Shown piece after piece: positions 1 through 8,543 of a stretch of DNA of 21,214 nt (position 1 is the stretch's first letter; every line of letters begins with the position of its first letter). Origin of the DNA: an uncultured Alphaproteobacteria bacterium (GTDB lineage Bacteria; Pseudomonadota; Alphaproteobacteria; HIMB59; GCA-002718135); assembly GCA_902517315.1 (NCBI GenBank), contig CABYBP010000018.1:1-21214 (forward strand), given 5' to 3'. Both the position numbers and the translations under genes were made by a program. The notes beneath the pieces were generated by a model. That model worked only from the letters and a program-made list of their open reading frames with translations, made no database searches and was not told where the DNA came from.

Positions 1-1
1 T

Positions 2-442
2 ATGGGTATTGGAGATGGAAAAGATGACTCAAAATTAATCGATAAGGCAGTTGAAGATTTATCTTTAATATCTGGTCAAAAAGCAGTTAAAACTAAATCA
101 AAAAAAGCTATTTCTGGTTTTAAAATCAGAGCTGGCATGCCTCTTGGTGCTAAAGTTACCTTAAGAAATAAAATAATGTATGAATTTCTTGATAGATTAG
201 TAAATATAGCAATTCCAAGAATAAGAGACTTTAGAGGCTTAAATATTAAAAGCTTTGATGGAAATGGTAATTTCTCAATGGGAATTAAGGAACACGTAAT
301 ATTTCCAGAAATAAATTTTGACAAAGTAGATAAAATAAGAGGCATAGATATTACTATATGCACCTCTGCAAAAAATAACAATCAGGCTATTGAATTATTA
401 AAAAGTTTTAATATGCCTTTTAATGAAAACCAAGTTAATTAA
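2..442 (+). CDS. rplE: 50S ribosomal protein L5, 5'-truncated by the window edge
   Basis: L5 binds 5S rRNA and helices of 23S rRNA in the central protuberance of the large subunit. The visible 146 residues match the family from the internal MGIG motif onward, through the segments [30 protein letters not shown] and [19 protein letters not shown], to the usual C-terminus. Compared with E. coli L5, about 37 N-terminal residues are missing, so the Met at base 2 is internal and not a start; the gene begins before the window. The next gene's Shine-Dalgarno (AAGGAG, 441-446) overlaps its stop codon, as expected in the spc operon. Its identity is certain from sequence and context. Confidence 0.97.
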   Translation: MGIGDGKDDSKLIDKAVEDLSLISGQKAVKTKSKKAISGFKIRAGMPLGAKVTLRNKIMYEFLDRLVNIAIPRIRDFRGLNIKSFDGNGNFSMGIKEHVIFPEINFDKVDKIRGIDITICTSAKNNNQAIELLKSFNMPFNENQVN

Positions 443-450
443 GGAGTATA

Positions 451-756
451 ATGGCAAAACAAAGTTCAGTTCAAAAAAATTTATTTAGGCAAACATTAAT
501 TAAAAAATACAAATCTAAGAGAGAGAATCTTAAATCAAAAATAAAGAATAAAAACCTCTCTTTGGAAGAGAGAATTGCTTATCAAAATAAATTAAATGAT
601 TTACCTAGAAATGGCTCATCAATAAGACACAGAAATAGATGTGAAATTACTGGGAGACCAAGAGGTAATTATAGAAAATTTGGTTTATCAAGAATTAAAT
701 TAAGAGAACTTTCAATGACCGGTGATTTACCGGGAGTTGTTAAATCTAGTTGGTAG
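451..756 (+). CDS. rpsN: 30S ribosomal protein S14
   Basis: S14 is a late-assembling protein of the 30S head. At 101 residues it is the long form typical of proteobacteria. It has a single cysteine in the conserved C-terminal segment [19 protein letters not shown], so it lacks the CXXC zinc ligands of the short, zinc-binding form. The ATG lies 4 nt after a perfect AAGGAG, and the gene sits 8 nt after rplE in the canonical spc order rplE-rpsN-rpsH. Nothing in the sequence suggests independent regulation. Confidence 0.97.
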   Translation: MAKQSSVQKNLFRQTLIKKYKSKRENLKSKIKNKNLSLEERIAYQNKLNDLPRNGSSIRHRNRCEITGRPRGNYRKFGLSRIKLRELSMTGDLPGVVKSSW

Positions 757-765
757 GAGGATATT

Positions 766-1164
766 ATGGCTTTTAATGACTCTCTTTCAGATATGTTAGC
801 TAGAATTAAAAATGCACATCAAGCTAATAAATCATCAACTTCATGTCTTAAATCTAAATTAAACATGAATGTTTTAAGCGTGCTTAAAGATGAAGGTTAT
901 ATAAGGGATTTTAAGAATGTTGAGGAAAGAAAGGGTGTGAATTCTATAAAAATTGATTTGAAATATTTCAATGGTAATCCAGTTATTAAGAAGATAAAGA
1001 GAATATCTAAACCTGGAATAAGAAAATACTCTAAAATTAGCGAACTGAATAAACCATATGCAGGTTTGGGCATTTCTATTCTTTCAACACCAAAGGGAGT
1101 AATGTCAGATCATCAAGCAAAGAAAAATAATGTTGGTGGCGAAATTTTATGCGAGGTCTTTTAA
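766..1164 (+). CDS. rpsH: 30S ribosomal protein S8
   Basis: S8 binds the central domain of 16S rRNA early in assembly; in E. coli it is also the translational repressor of the spc operon. The 132 residues carry the N-terminal DMLARIKNAHQ motif and the C-terminal GLGISILSTPKGVMSDHQAK block and end in GGEILCEVF, the usual ending. A strong Shine-Dalgarno, AGGAGG (755-760), overlaps the rpsN stop codon. Its own stop overlaps the rplF start by one base (TAATG), suggesting translational coupling. Whether S8 autoregulation operates here cannot be told from the sequence. Confidence 0.97.
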   Translation: MAFNDSLSDMLARIKNAHQANKSSTSCLKSKLNMNVLSVLKDEGYIRDFKNVEERKGVNSIKIDLKYFNGNPVIKKIKRISKPGIRKYSKISELNKPYAGLGISILSTPKGVMSDHQAKKNNVGGEILCEVF

Positions 1165-1694
1165 TGTCTAGAATAGCAAAAAATCCTATAAAAATTTCTA
1201 ATGATGTTGAATGCACTTTCAAAGAAGGTATTTTCTTTGCAAAAGGTAAGTTAGGTCAAATAAAAATTAATGTAAATTCAAATTATAACATTAATATCAA
1301 AGAAGATGAGGTTAAGGTTATTCCAAAAAATGAAAGTAATAATGATCCTAACTGGGGTACAACAAGAGCCATAATCGCTAACACTTTGGAGGGTGTAGCC
1401 AACGGTTTCAGTAAAACCTTGGAATTAAATGGTACAGGGTACAGAGCTAGTGTCTCAGGATCTAAATTAAAATTGGAACTGGGTTACAGTCATGATATTA
1501 ATTTTGATATTCCTGAAGAAGTTAAAATTGAATGCCCTAAACAAAATCTAATCAAACTCTCTAGTATTAACAAGGAAAAATTAGGTGCAGCTGCAGCAAA
1601 AATAAGATCATTTAGAAAACCTGAGCCATTTAAAGGTAAAGGTATAAAATATATTGATGAATACATATTTAGAAAAGAAGGTAAAAAGAAATAG
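1164..1694 (+). CDS. rplF: 50S ribosomal protein L6
   Basis: L6 is a two-domain protein near the factor-binding site of the large subunit. With the ATG at 1164 the product is 176 residues beginning MSRIAKNPIKI, which matches the family's normal N-terminus. An upstream in-frame ATG at 1149 would add five residues inside rpsH and is not supported. Diagnostic segments are the central LELNGTGYRA, the LELGYSH segment that follows it, and the C-terminal EPFKGKGIKYIDE motif. The start overlaps the rpsH stop by one base, so translation is probably coupled. Confidence 0.96.
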   Translation: MSRIAKNPIKISNDVECTFKEGIFFAKGKLGQIKINVNSNYNINIKEDEVKVIPKNESNNDPNWGTTRAIIANTLEGVANGFSKTLELNGTGYRASVSGSKLKLELGYSHDINFDIPEEVKIECPKQNLIKLSSINKEKLGAAAAKIRSFRKPEPFKGKGIKYIDEYIFRKEGKKK

Positions 1695-1696
1695 AT

Positions 1697-2029
1697 ATGA
1701 GAGATAGACAACAAAGAATAAGATATAAAAATAAAAAAATATCTAATAGAAATCGCTTAACTGTATTTAGATCGAATAATCATATTTATGCTCAAGTCAT
1801 TGATGATTCTAAAGGAATTACATTAGCAAGTTCTTCATCTATCGACAAATCGATAAAAGAACAAAAACTATCGAATAAAGAAATAGCAGAAATTATTGGA
1901 AAAGATATTGCAAAAAAAATAATTTCTAAAGGAATAGATAAAGTTGCCTTTGATAGAGGTAAATACAAATATCATGGTTTAATAAAGATACTTGCTGATG
2001 CTGCAAGAGTTGAAGGTCTTAATTTTTAG
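1697..2029 (+). CDS. rplR: 50S ribosomal protein L18
   Basis: L18 binds 5S rRNA with L5 and L25. The product is 110 residues, slightly shorter than the E. coli protein (117) because the N-terminus is trimmed. It keeps the family pattern [18 protein letters not shown] near the N-terminus, the [10 protein letters not shown] motif, and an ending in [11 protein letters not shown]. The ATG lies 2 nt after the rplF stop, with no clear Shine-Dalgarno beyond purines in the rplF 3' end. The basic N-terminal tail is typical. Confidence 0.96.
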   Translation: MRDRQQRIRYKNKKISNRNRLTVFRSNNHIYAQVIDDSKGITLASSSSIDKSIKEQKLSNKEIAEIIGKDIAKKIISKGIDKVAFDRGKYKYHGLIKILADAARVEGLNF

Positions 2030-2037
2030 AGGTTAAT

Positions 2038-2547
2038 ATGTTTGAAAATAATAAAAATGAATTAAGTGAACATTTAGTTACAATAAATAGAGTTGCCAAA
2101 GTGGTTAAAGGTGGCAGAAGGTTTGGTTTTGCTGCAATTATGATTGTAGGTGATAATAAAGGCAGAGTTGGGATAGGTACTGGAAAAGCAAAAGAAGTTC
2201 CAGAAGCAGTAAGAAAAGCAACAGAAAATGCTAAAAGTAAGATGATTAGAGTTCATTTAAAAGAAAACAGAACTATTCATCACGATACCATTGGTCGATT
2301 TGGTGCTGGTAAAGTTATACTTCGAAGTGCAGCCCCGGGGACAGGAATTATCGCTGGAGGTCCAATGAGGGCATTATTTGAATCTCTTGGAATAAAAGAT
2401 GTCGTTGCTAAGTCAACTGGTACATCAAATCCACATAATATGCTTAAAGCAACTTTAAATGCATTTAAAATGTCTGAGTCTCCTAAATCTGTTGCAGCAA
2501 AGAGATCAAAAAAAATTAACGAAATAACTAATAATAAAAAAGATTAA
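2038..2547 (+). CDS. rpsE: 30S ribosomal protein S5
   Basis: S5 lies at the mRNA entry side of the 30S subunit and affects decoding fidelity. The 169-residue product has the N-terminal double-stranded-RNA-binding fold with [17 protein letters not shown] and [20 protein letters not shown], then the C-terminal domain with [17 protein letters not shown]. It ends in a short basic tail rich in Lys and Asn. AGAGG at the rplR stop (2028-2032) serves as the ribosome site for the ATG at 2038. Normally rpmD (L30) follows; here rplO begins 3 nt after the stop. Confidence 0.97.
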   Translation: MFENNKNELSEHLVTINRVAKVVKGGRRFGFAAIMIVGDNKGRVGIGTGKAKEVPEAVRKATENAKSKMIRVHLKENRTIHHDTIGRFGAGKVILRSAAPGTGIIAGGPMRALFESLGIKDVVAKSTGTSNPHNMLKATLNAFKMSESPKSVAAKRSKKINEITNNKKD

Positions 2548-2549
2548 CT

Positions 2550-3008
2550 ATGAAAATTAATGAATTAAAATCTACATTAACCTCCAATAAAAAAAATAAA
2601 AGAAAAGGTAGAGGGTCAGGTTCTGGCCTTGGAAAAACTGCTGGAAGGGGAGTCAAAGGTCAGAAATCAAGATCGGGTGTTTCCATAAATGGTTTTGAAG
2701 GTGGTCAAATGCCTCTTTATAGACGCTTACCAAAAAGAGGCTTTAAAAACCCATTCAAAACTAAAATCCAGAGAATTAGTTTTAGCATAATCAATAATAT
2801 CATAAAAAAATACAAGCTTAATCCATTAGAAATCTCTGAAAACGAACTTTTTAGCAAAAAAATATTCAATCGATCTAAAGGTAATTTAAAATTATTAAAC
2901 ATTGGAAGACTAGAAAATAAAACTAACTTAGAAATTTCCTATGCTTCAAAAAAGGCAATCGAAATTTTAGAGAAAAATGGTGGAAAAATTAAACTCACTA
3001 AGAAATAA
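2550..3008 (+). CDS. rplO: 50S ribosomal protein L15
   Basis: L15 is a late-assembling large-subunit protein. The 152 residues start with MKINELKS and the Gly/Arg/Lys-rich extension ([22 protein letters not shown]) that threads into 23S rRNA, followed by the [18 protein letters not shown] signature. The globular C-terminal part is more divergent and Lys/Asn/Ile-rich, as in other AT-rich genomes. It sits 2 nt after rpsE, directly taking the place of rpmD, and is followed with no gap by secY. Confidence 0.96.
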   Translation: MKINELKSTLTSNKKNKRKGRGSGSGLGKTAGRGVKGQKSRSGVSINGFEGGQMPLYRRLPKRGFKNPFKTKIQRISFSIINNIIKKYKLNPLEISENELFSKKIFNRSKGNLKLLNIGRLENKTNLEISYASKKAIEILEKNGGKIKLTKK

Positions 3009-4349
3009 ATGGCAACAGCAGCAGACAGATTAGCAAATAATTTAAACTTAGGTGCATTAGGTAAGGCAAGTGAGTTAAGACAAAGGTTACTTTTTACACT
3101 TGGTGCATTAATTGTTTTTAGATTAGGAACATTTTTGCCAATTCCAGGTATAAACCCTTTGGCACTTCAACAGTTCTTTGAACAACAATCATCTGGTATA
3201 CTTGGAATATTTGATACCTTCTCTGGTGGTGCTTTAGGTAGAATGGGTATTTTTGCACTCGGTGTAATGCCCTATATTTCCTCTTCAATTATTATGACGT
3301 TGATGCAATCAGCTATTCCATATTTAAAATCTTTAAAAGAGCAAGGTACTAAAGGAAGAAAACAGTTACTGCAGTATACAAGATATGCAACTGTATTAAT
3401 TGCTGCAGTTCAGGGATATGGTGTTTCAATAGGTTTAGAATCAATGCAAACTACTTATGGAAATATTGTTTTTGATCCAGGTATCTTTTTTAGACTTACA
3501 ACCGTTATCACTCTTATTGGAGGAACAGTTTTTCTGATGTGGCTCGGCGAACAAATTTCTTCTAGAGGAGTTGGAAACGGAATATCTCTAATTATAACTG
3601 CAGGTATTATTGCTAACTTACCAAGTGCATTCGTGAGTACATTGCAGTTAGGAAGAACTGGAGAGTTAAGTATAGCTTTCATTTTGGGTATTTTAATTCT
3701 TATTTTGTTACTTATTATTTTTATAGTTTTTGTTGAAAAAGCACAAAGAAGACTGCCCGTGCAATATCCTAAGAGACAAGTTGGTAATAAAATATATGGT
3801 GGTCAAAGCTCACACCTTCCCCTTAAAATTAATACAGCGGGAGTAATACCTGTTATCTTTGCTTCATCAATACTACTTCTCCCAAACACAATGTCTGGTT
3901 TTGGTGCAGGATCATCAAGTGATATTTTTATTCTAATTTCCAGTTACCTAGGTAGAGGTCAACCTTTGTATTTAGCATTTTATGCGGCCATGATAATATT
4001 TTTTGGTTTTTTCTACACTTCGATAGTTTTCAATCCTGATGAACAAGCAGAAAACCTAAGAAAATATGGAGGTTTTATTCCAGGTATTAGACCTGGAGAG
4101 AATACAGCTAAATACATAGAGTTTGTATTGATAAGACTTACAACTATTGGAACAATTTACTTAACTTTTGTTGCATTACTTCCTGAATTTTTATTATCAA
4201 GAACATCGATACCATTTTATCTTGGCGGTACGGCATTATTGATAGTTGTAGTGGTTATGATTGACTTTATAACACAAGTTCAATCTCATCTATTTCAGCA
4301 TCAGTATGAAGGCTTGCTTAAAAAAACTAAATTAAAAGGTAGAAGATAA
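3009..4349 (+). CDS. secY: preprotein translocase channel subunit SecY
   Basis: SecY forms the protein-conducting channel of the Sec translocon with SecE and SecG in the inner membrane. The 446-residue product has the ten hydrophobic segments expected, the plug-region signature IFDTFSGGALGRMGIFALGVMPYISSSI, the cytoplasmic loop with VEKAQRRLPVQYPKRQVG, and the C-terminal FNPDEQAENLRKYGGFIPGIRPG loop that contacts SecA and the ribosome. The ATG abuts the rplO stop with no spacer, so translation is probably coupled. No rpmJ follows, which fits alphaproteobacterial order, where adk comes next. Confidence 0.98.
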   Translation: MATAADRLANNLNLGALGKASELRQRLLFTLGALIVFRLGTFLPIPGINPLALQQFFEQQSSGILGIFDTFSGGALGRMGIFALGVMPYISSSIIMTLMQSAIPYLKSLKEQGTKGRKQLLQYTRYATVLIAAVQGYGVSIGLESMQTTYGNIVFDPGIFFRLTTVITLIGGTVFLMWLGEQISSRGVGNGISLIITAGIIANLPSAFVSTLQLGRTGELSIAFILGILILILLLIIFIVFVEKAQRRLPVQYPKRQVGNKIYGGQSSHLPLKINTAGVIPVIFASSILLLPNTMSGFGAGSSSDIFILISSYLGRGQPLYLAFYAAMIIFFGFFYTSIVFNPDEQAENLRKYGGFIPGIRPGENTAKYIEFVLIRLTTIGTIYLTFVALLPEFLLSRTSIPFYLGGTALLIVVVVMIDFITQVQSHLFQHQYEGLLKKTKLKGRR

Positions 4350-4350
4350 A

Positions 4351-4923
4351 TTGCATAAAATAATCTTTTTTGGCCCTCCAGGAGCAGGAAAAGGAACTCA
4401 AGCTAAATTAATTTCTCAAGAATTTAAATTGCCCCATCTTTCAACTGGAGACATTTTAAGAAATAAATTACTTGATAATGATAACCTCGCAAAAGAGTTA
4501 AAACAGATTATGTCCTCTGGAAATTTGGTTTCTGACAATATTTTAAATTCTATTGTTGAATCTAGATTAAAAAATGAAACAGCTAATGGTTTTATTTTAG
4601 ATGGATATCCTAGAACTTTACAGCAATCAGAATTTCTTGAAAATATTCTTTTGAAATCATCAAATTCAATAAATTATATTTTTAATATTCAAATAAATTT
4701 TGAAATATTGAAAAATAGAATTTTAAAAAGATCTTCTGAAGAAAGTAGAGAAGATGATAATATTGATGTCATTCAAACACGTTACAATGAGTATCTTAAT
4801 TCAACTCAAAAAGTATCTGATTTTTACAAAGATAAATATCCTTCAACATTTTATGAATTAGATGGTTCTTTACAAATTGATGAAATAACTCAAAAAATCA
4901 TGCAAATTTTAAAAAAATCATGA
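4351..4923 (+). CDS. adk: adenylate kinase, short-LID type
   Basis: Adenylate kinase converts ATP and AMP to two ADP in the cytosol. The 190-residue protein starts with a TTG codon 1 nt after the secY stop, which places the P-loop GPPGAGKGTQ at residues 8-17 as the family requires; no ATG is available upstream of the P-loop. The AMP-binding DGYPRT motif is at residues 84-89. Residues 127-139 (RSSEESREDDN and flanks) are a compact loop instead of the roughly 30-residue LID of E. coli Adk, and there are no zinc cysteines. The secY-adk-rpsM order is standard in alphaproteobacteria. Confidence 0.96.
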   Translation: MHKIIFFGPPGAGKGTQAKLISQEFKLPHLSTGDILRNKLLDNDNLAKELKQIMSSGNLVSDNILNSIVESRLKNETANGFILDGYPRTLQQSEFLENILLKSSNSINYIFNIQINFEILKNRILKRSSEESREDDNIDVIQTRYNEYLNSTQKVSDFYKDKYPSTFYELDGSLQIDEITQKIMQILKKS

Positions 4924-4952
4924 AAATCAGCCAAAATTTTAAATATCTCTTC

Positions 4953-4980
4953 TTGACTATCCGTATGGTTATCATGTATT
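4953..4980 (+). promoter_or_regulatory. Putative internal promoter upstream of rpsM
   Basis: In the 84-bp adk-rpsM spacer, the longest gene-free gap of the window, TTGACT (4953-4958, 5/6 to the -35 consensus) is separated by 16 bp from TGTATT (4975-4980, 4/6 to the -10). Transcription would start near 4987, about 20 nt before the rpsM ATG, in a pyrimidine-rich leader. It would drive rpsM-rpsK-rpoA-rplQ and probably fluC-rluC. This rests on motif inspection only. Confidence 0.45.
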
Positions 4981-5007
4981 CACCCTCATTCATTTCCTCG
5001 AGACTTT

Positions 5008-5388
5008 ATGGCTAGAATATCAGGTGTAAATATCCCAACTAATAAAAAGGTAAATATAGCGCTTACCTACATTTTTGGTATTGGTAATAAAACTGCAGTT
5101 GATATTTGCACAAACGCCTCCATAGATATAACTAAAAGGGTTAGCGAATTAAATGATAGTGAAATAAATAAAATTAGAGACTTAATAGACAATGATTACA
5201 CAGTAGAAGGAGACTTAAGAAGGCAAGTTTCTCTTGATATTAAAAGATTAAACGACCTTGGGTGTTATAGAGGGCTCAGACATAGAAAAAAATTACCAGT
5301 AAGAGGACAAAGAACTCATACAAATGCAAGAACAAGAAAAGGTAAGGCAGTTGCCATAGCTGGAAAGAAAAAAGTTACAAAAGGTTAA
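5008..5388 (+). CDS. rpsM: 30S ribosomal protein S13
   Basis: S13 is in the 30S head and contacts the 50S subunit through bridge B1. The 126 residues start [10 protein letters not shown], carry the helix-two-turn-helix region with [11 protein letters not shown], and end in the basic tail with [28 protein letters not shown], which contacts P-site tRNA. The ATG lies 84 nt after adk, behind a probable promoter, so it likely opens the alpha operon. No strong Shine-Dalgarno is seen, only a weak GAG at 5000-5002. Confidence 0.97.
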   Translation: MARISGVNIPTNKKVNIALTYIFGIGNKTAVDICTNASIDITKRVSELNDSEINKIRDLIDNDYTVEGDLRRQVSLDIKRLNDLGCYRGLRHRKKLPVRGQRTHTNARTRKGKAVAIAGKKKVTKG

Positions 5389-5389
5389 T

Positions 5390-5770
5390 ATGGCTGAAAA
5401 AAAGAAATCTAAGGTTAAGAAAAAACTTACTTCTGGCATTGCTCATATTGTTTCCTCTTTTAATAACACAATTATTACCATTACGGATGAGAAAGGTAAT
5501 GCATTAGCATGGTCTTCTTCAGGTCATAAAGGTTTTAAAGGTTCAAGAAAATCAACACCCTATGCAGCACAAATTGCCGCTGAAGATGTTGGTAATAAAG
5601 CTAAAGAATATGGTTTAAAAAATCTTAAGGTTGAGGTTTCTGGACCTGGCTCTGGAAGAGAGTCAGCGCTAAGATCTTTGCAATCTATTGGTTATATCAT
5701 TACTTCAATCAAAGATGTTACACCTATTCCTCACAATGGTTGCAGACCAAGAAAACGAAGAAGAGTTTAA
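5390..5770 (+). CDS. rpsK: 30S ribosomal protein S11
   Basis: S11 lies on the platform of the 30S subunit near the Shine-Dalgarno helix. The 126-residue protein has the family blocks [38 protein letters not shown] and, at the C-terminus, [18 protein letters not shown]. It starts 1 nt after the rpsM stop, in the standard rpsM-rpsK-rpoA order; rpsD is absent from this operon, as is usual in alphaproteobacteria. Confidence 0.97.
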   Translation: MAEKKKSKVKKKLTSGIAHIVSSFNNTIITITDEKGNALAWSSSGHKGFKGSRKSTPYAAQIAAEDVGNKAKEYGLKNLKVEVSGPGSGRESALRSLQSIGYIITSIKDVTPIPHNGCRPRKRRRV

Positions 5771-5774
5771 AAAA

Positions 5775-5780
5775 AAGGAG
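5775..5780 (+). promoter_or_regulatory. Shine-Dalgarno fixing the rpoA GTG start
   Basis: AAGGAG lies 7 nt before the GTG at 5788. A TAA immediately precedes that GTG in frame, so it is the first possible start, and the translated N-terminus then aligns with the conserved start of RNA polymerase alpha. Confidence 0.8.
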
Positions 5781-5787
5781 CATTTAA

Positions 5788-6810
5788 GTGTTACAAAAAA
5801 ATTGGAGCGAATTAATTAAACCCACTAAAATGGAAGTAAACGTCGATGAATCTAATGGTAAGATAGGAAAACTAATAGCTGAACCACTAGAAAGAGGTTT
5901 TGGATTAACTCTTGGAAATTCAATAAGAAGAATTTTACTTTCGTCACTTCAAGGAGCTGCAATTACATCTGTAAAAATCAAAGGTGTTGTGCATGAATTT
6001 TCCACAATTCCAGGTGTTAAAGAAGATTTGACTGATATCTTGTTAAATTTAAAATCAATAGGTGTTAAAGTTCATTCACCTGGGTTAAAAAAAATGTATT
6101 TAAAATCAACTGGTTCAGGCGAGCTTAGAGCTGGAAATTTTGAAACAGATTCAGAAACTGAAATTATGAATCCAGATCAGTTAATAATGACTTTAGATTC
6201 TAATGCAGAGGTGGAAATTGAAGCTAACGTTGAGACTGGCAAGGGTTATGTATCAGCTGAAGTAGCTGAAGATGATAATAAAATTATTGGCGAAATAAAG
6301 CTAGATGCAATGTTTAGCCCTGTTGTAAAAGCAACTTATAAAGTAGAAAATAGTAGAGTTGGTCAAGTTACTGATTTTGATAAATTAGTTTTGGAAGTTG
6401 AAACTAATGGAGCTATTTCACCTGACGATGCCATTGCTTTAGCAGCAAGAATTTTGCAGGACCAGTTACAGCCTTTTATTAATTTTGATGAACCAGAAAC
6501 AATTCCTGATCAATCACAGGTTGAATCTTTGTCTTTTAATTCAAATTTACTTAAAAAGGTTGAGGAATTAGAATTATCAGTTAGGTCTGCAAATTGTTTG
6601 AAAAATGATAACATAATTTATATTGGTGATCTAGTTCAGAAATCCGAATCAGAAATGCTAAGAACACCAAACTTTGGAAGAAAATCTTTAAATGAAATTA
6701 AAGAAGTTCTTCAACAGATGGAGCTTAACTTAGGAATGTCAGTACCTGACTGGCCACCTGAGAATATTGATGAACTTGCTAAAAAATATGAGGACCCATT
6801 TAATAAATAA
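5788..6810 (+). CDS. rpoA: DNA-directed RNA polymerase subunit alpha
   Basis: The alpha subunit dimerises to nucleate core RNA polymerase and contacts activators and UP elements through its C-terminal domain. The 340-residue product begins at a GTG (read as Met) with [14 protein letters not shown]. The N-terminal domain (about 1-230) has [22 protein letters not shown] and [14 protein letters not shown]. An acidic linker is followed by the C-terminal domain (about 255-325) with [19 protein letters not shown] and [17 protein letters not shown]. Length and motifs are normal. It sits between rpsK and rplQ as in other bacteria. Confidence 0.98.
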   Translation: MLQKNWSELIKPTKMEVNVDESNGKIGKLIAEPLERGFGLTLGNSIRRILLSSLQGAAITSVKIKGVVHEFSTIPGVKEDLTDILLNLKSIGVKVHSPGLKKMYLKSTGSGELRAGNFETDSETEIMNPDQLIMTLDSNAEVEIEANVETGKGYVSAEVAEDDNKIIGEIKLDAMFSPVVKATYKVENSRVGQVTDFDKLVLEVETNGAISPDDAIALAARILQDQLQPFINFDEPETIPDQSQVESLSFNSNLLKKVEELELSVRSANCLKNDNIIYIGDLVQKSESEMLRTPNFGRKSLNEIKEVLQQMELNLGMSVPDWPPENIDELAKKYEDPFNK

Positions 6811-6815
6811 AAATA

Positions 6816-7253
6816 ATGAAACATAATATTAAAAACAAAAAACTTAACAAAACTTCTTCTCATAGGAAAGCAATGTTCATGAATATGTCTAATGCACTAA
6901 TAAAGCATGAACAAATAACTACTACACTTGCAAAAGCTAAAGAACTAAGAAGATTTGTTGAGAAAATCATTACTTTAGGAAAAAAAGGTGATTTGATATC
7001 TCGAAGAAAAACTATTTCAACTTTACAAGATAATAAAATGTCAAAAAAAGTTTTTGATATATTAGCAGATAGATTTAAGAACAGATCTGGTGGATACACT
7101 AGAATTATTAAGTTAGGTAATAGATTTGGTGATAATGCTCCAAACGCAGTAATTGAGTTACTAGATCGAGATGAAAAAGCAAAAGGATTAGATAGTGGTC
7201 CTATTATTGAAAAAAAATCTACTGAAGAAGCTGAAGAACAACCAACTGTTTAA
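6816..7253 (+). CDS. rplQ: 50S ribosomal protein L17
   Basis: L17 lies near the peptide exit of the large subunit. The 145-residue product has the family motifs SSHRKAMFMNMSNALIKHEQI, TTLAKAKELRRFVEKIITL and SGGYTRIIKLGNRFGDNAP. After the core of about 120 residues there is a short charged C-terminal extension ending in EEAEEQPTV, as seen in many alphaproteobacterial L17 proteins. It begins 5 nt after rpoA. It closes the ribosomal block, but fluC follows after 5 nt with no terminator visible. Confidence 0.97.
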   Translation: MKHNIKNKKLNKTSSHRKAMFMNMSNALIKHEQITTTLAKAKELRRFVEKIITLGKKGDLISRRKTISTLQDNKMSKKVFDILADRFKNRSGGYTRIIKLGNRFGDNAPNAVIELLDRDEKAKGLDSGPIIEKKSTEEAEEQPTV

Positions 7254-7258
7254 ATACT

Positions 7259-7627
7259 TTGTTTAACTTAATGTTAATTGCCACTGGTGGCGCATTAGGT
7301 GCAGTACTAAGATATCTTTTAACAAATATTAGCAAATCATTATTTGCATCTAGTATTTATGGAACAATTTCTATTAATATATTTGGCTCATTTTTAATAG
7401 GTTATTTTATAACATCTGACTATGTAAACAATTTTTCTGAAAATTTTATTAAGTTTTTCTTAATTATTGGTGTTTTAGGCTCCTTCACAACTTTTTCTAC
7501 ATTTTCCTATGAAGCTGTAGATCTAATAAATTCAAAAAAATATATTATTTCTTTTACTTACATATTTATTTCCGTTTTAATATGTATAATGTCTGCATAT
7601 TTAGGAACTTTATTAAACAAGTTGTAA
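7259..7627 (+). CDS. fluC: fluoride ion exporter (Fluc/CrcB family)
   Basis: Fluc proteins are small dual-topology dimeric channels that let fluoride leave the cytoplasm. The 122 residues form four hydrophobic segments with the signatures GGALGAVLRY (10-19), a conserved Asn40 within GTISINIFGSFLIGYF, and GVLGSFTTFSTFSYEA (71-86), which carries the Phe/Ser/Thr residues lining the pore. The TTG start at 7259 gives the nine residues that usually precede the GG motif; an ATG at 7271 would leave only five. The gene lies 5 nt after rplQ and 1 nt before rluC. The crcB-rluC pair is common in alphaproteobacteria. No fluoride riboswitch fits in the 5-nt gap. Confidence 0.9.
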   Translation: MFNLMLIATGGALGAVLRYLLTNISKSLFASSIYGTISINIFGSFLIGYFITSDYVNNFSENFIKFFLIIGVLGSFTTFSTFSYEAVDLINSKKYIISFTYIFISVLICIMSAYLGTLLNKL

Positions 7628-7628
7628 T

Positions 7629-8543
7629 TTGATAAAGAAAATTAATATTCAAAATAATTTTAATCAAAGATTAGATAGATATTTAAAGTATAAATATACC
7701 TCTTTGACTCAGGGATTTATAGAAAAAAATATCAGAAAAAAAAATATTTTAATTAATAACTCAATTACAAAAGCTAATTATTTAGTCAAACTTAATGACG
7801 AATTAAAAATATTAAATTTCCATGAAACACTATACAAAAATAAGATTATATTGAAAAAAAATATAAAAATATCTAAAGAAATAATTGCTCAATTTAAAAG
7901 ATCAATAATATTTGAAAACAATGATTTTATTGTTTTAAATAAATGGTCACAAATAGCTACCCAAGGTGGCAGTAAAATAAAAACTTCAATTGATCATATA
8001 ATCAAAAAAATTAACTTGCAATATAGATTAGTACATAGACTTGATAAAGAAACATCAGGATTACTTTTGATTGCTAAAAACCTAAAATACGCAAAAATAT
8101 TTTCTTCTCTTTTTAAGCAAAGAGAAATTACTAAATTTTATTTATCTTTATGTGAGGGAAATCCTAAAAATAATTACTCTCAAGTTAAATTAGAAATTAA
8201 AAATAAAAATTTCAAAATCGAAAATACTTTAACTAACTACAAAGTACTAATTAAAAACAACAGTATTTCTTCAATATTATTCAATCCTCTAACTGGTAAA
8301 ACTCATCAACTTAGAATAGTATCTAAAAATCTTGGATGTCCTATAGTTGGAGATACTAAATATAATGCACATTCTAAATATAACAACGAAAACTTGATGT
8401 TACATGCGTTTGCTTTAAAATTTACAGTTAATAAAAAAAAATTCGAATTTATCTCAAAGTTACCAGATTATTTCATTAACTTTATAAAAAAAAATAATTT
8501 AAAATTTGATAAAGATTTAAGAAATTATTTAAATAGTTTTTAA
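7629..8543 (+). CDS. rluC: 23S rRNA pseudouridine synthase, RluC/RluD family
   Basis: These enzymes isomerise uridine to pseudouridine in 23S rRNA. The 304-residue product has an S4-like RNA-binding N-terminus (about 12-60), then the RluA-type catalytic domain with the HRLDKETSGLLLIAK motif at 136-150, in which Asp139 is the catalytic nucleophile, and the downstream LTGKTHQLRIVSKNLGCPIVGD block. RluC (955/2504/2580) is preferred over RluD from the fluC-rluC neighbourhood, but the residues alone do not settle it. The start is a TTG 1 nt after fluC without a Shine-Dalgarno, so it is likely coupled. The 3' end overlaps the opposing lipB by 15 bp. The protein is very rich in Lys, Asn and Ile. Confidence 0.88.
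   Translation: MIKKINIQNNFNQRLDRYLKYKYTSLTQGFIEKNIRKKNILINNSITKANYLVKLNDELKILNFHETLYKNKIILKKNIKISKEIIAQFKRSIIFENNDFIVLNKWSQIATQGGSKIKTSIDHIIKKINLQYRLVHRLDKETSGLLLIAKNLKYAKIFSSLFKQREITKFYLSLCEGNPKNNYSQVKLEIKNKNFKIENTLTNYKVLIKNNSISSILFNPLTGKTHQLRIVSKNLGCPIVGDTKYNAHSKYNNENLMLHAFALKFTVNKKKFEFISKLPDYFINFIKKNNLKFDKDLRNYLNSF

Noticed and set aside
1149..1163. Upstream ATG for rplF
   Set aside because: It lies within the end of rpsH and adds five residues before the conserved MSRIAKNPI start; TAATG coupling at 1164 is the better reading.
7271..7627. ATG at 7271 as the fluC start
   Set aside because: It leaves only five residues before the conserved GGALGAVLRY motif, shorter than family members; the TTG at 7259 restores the usual length.
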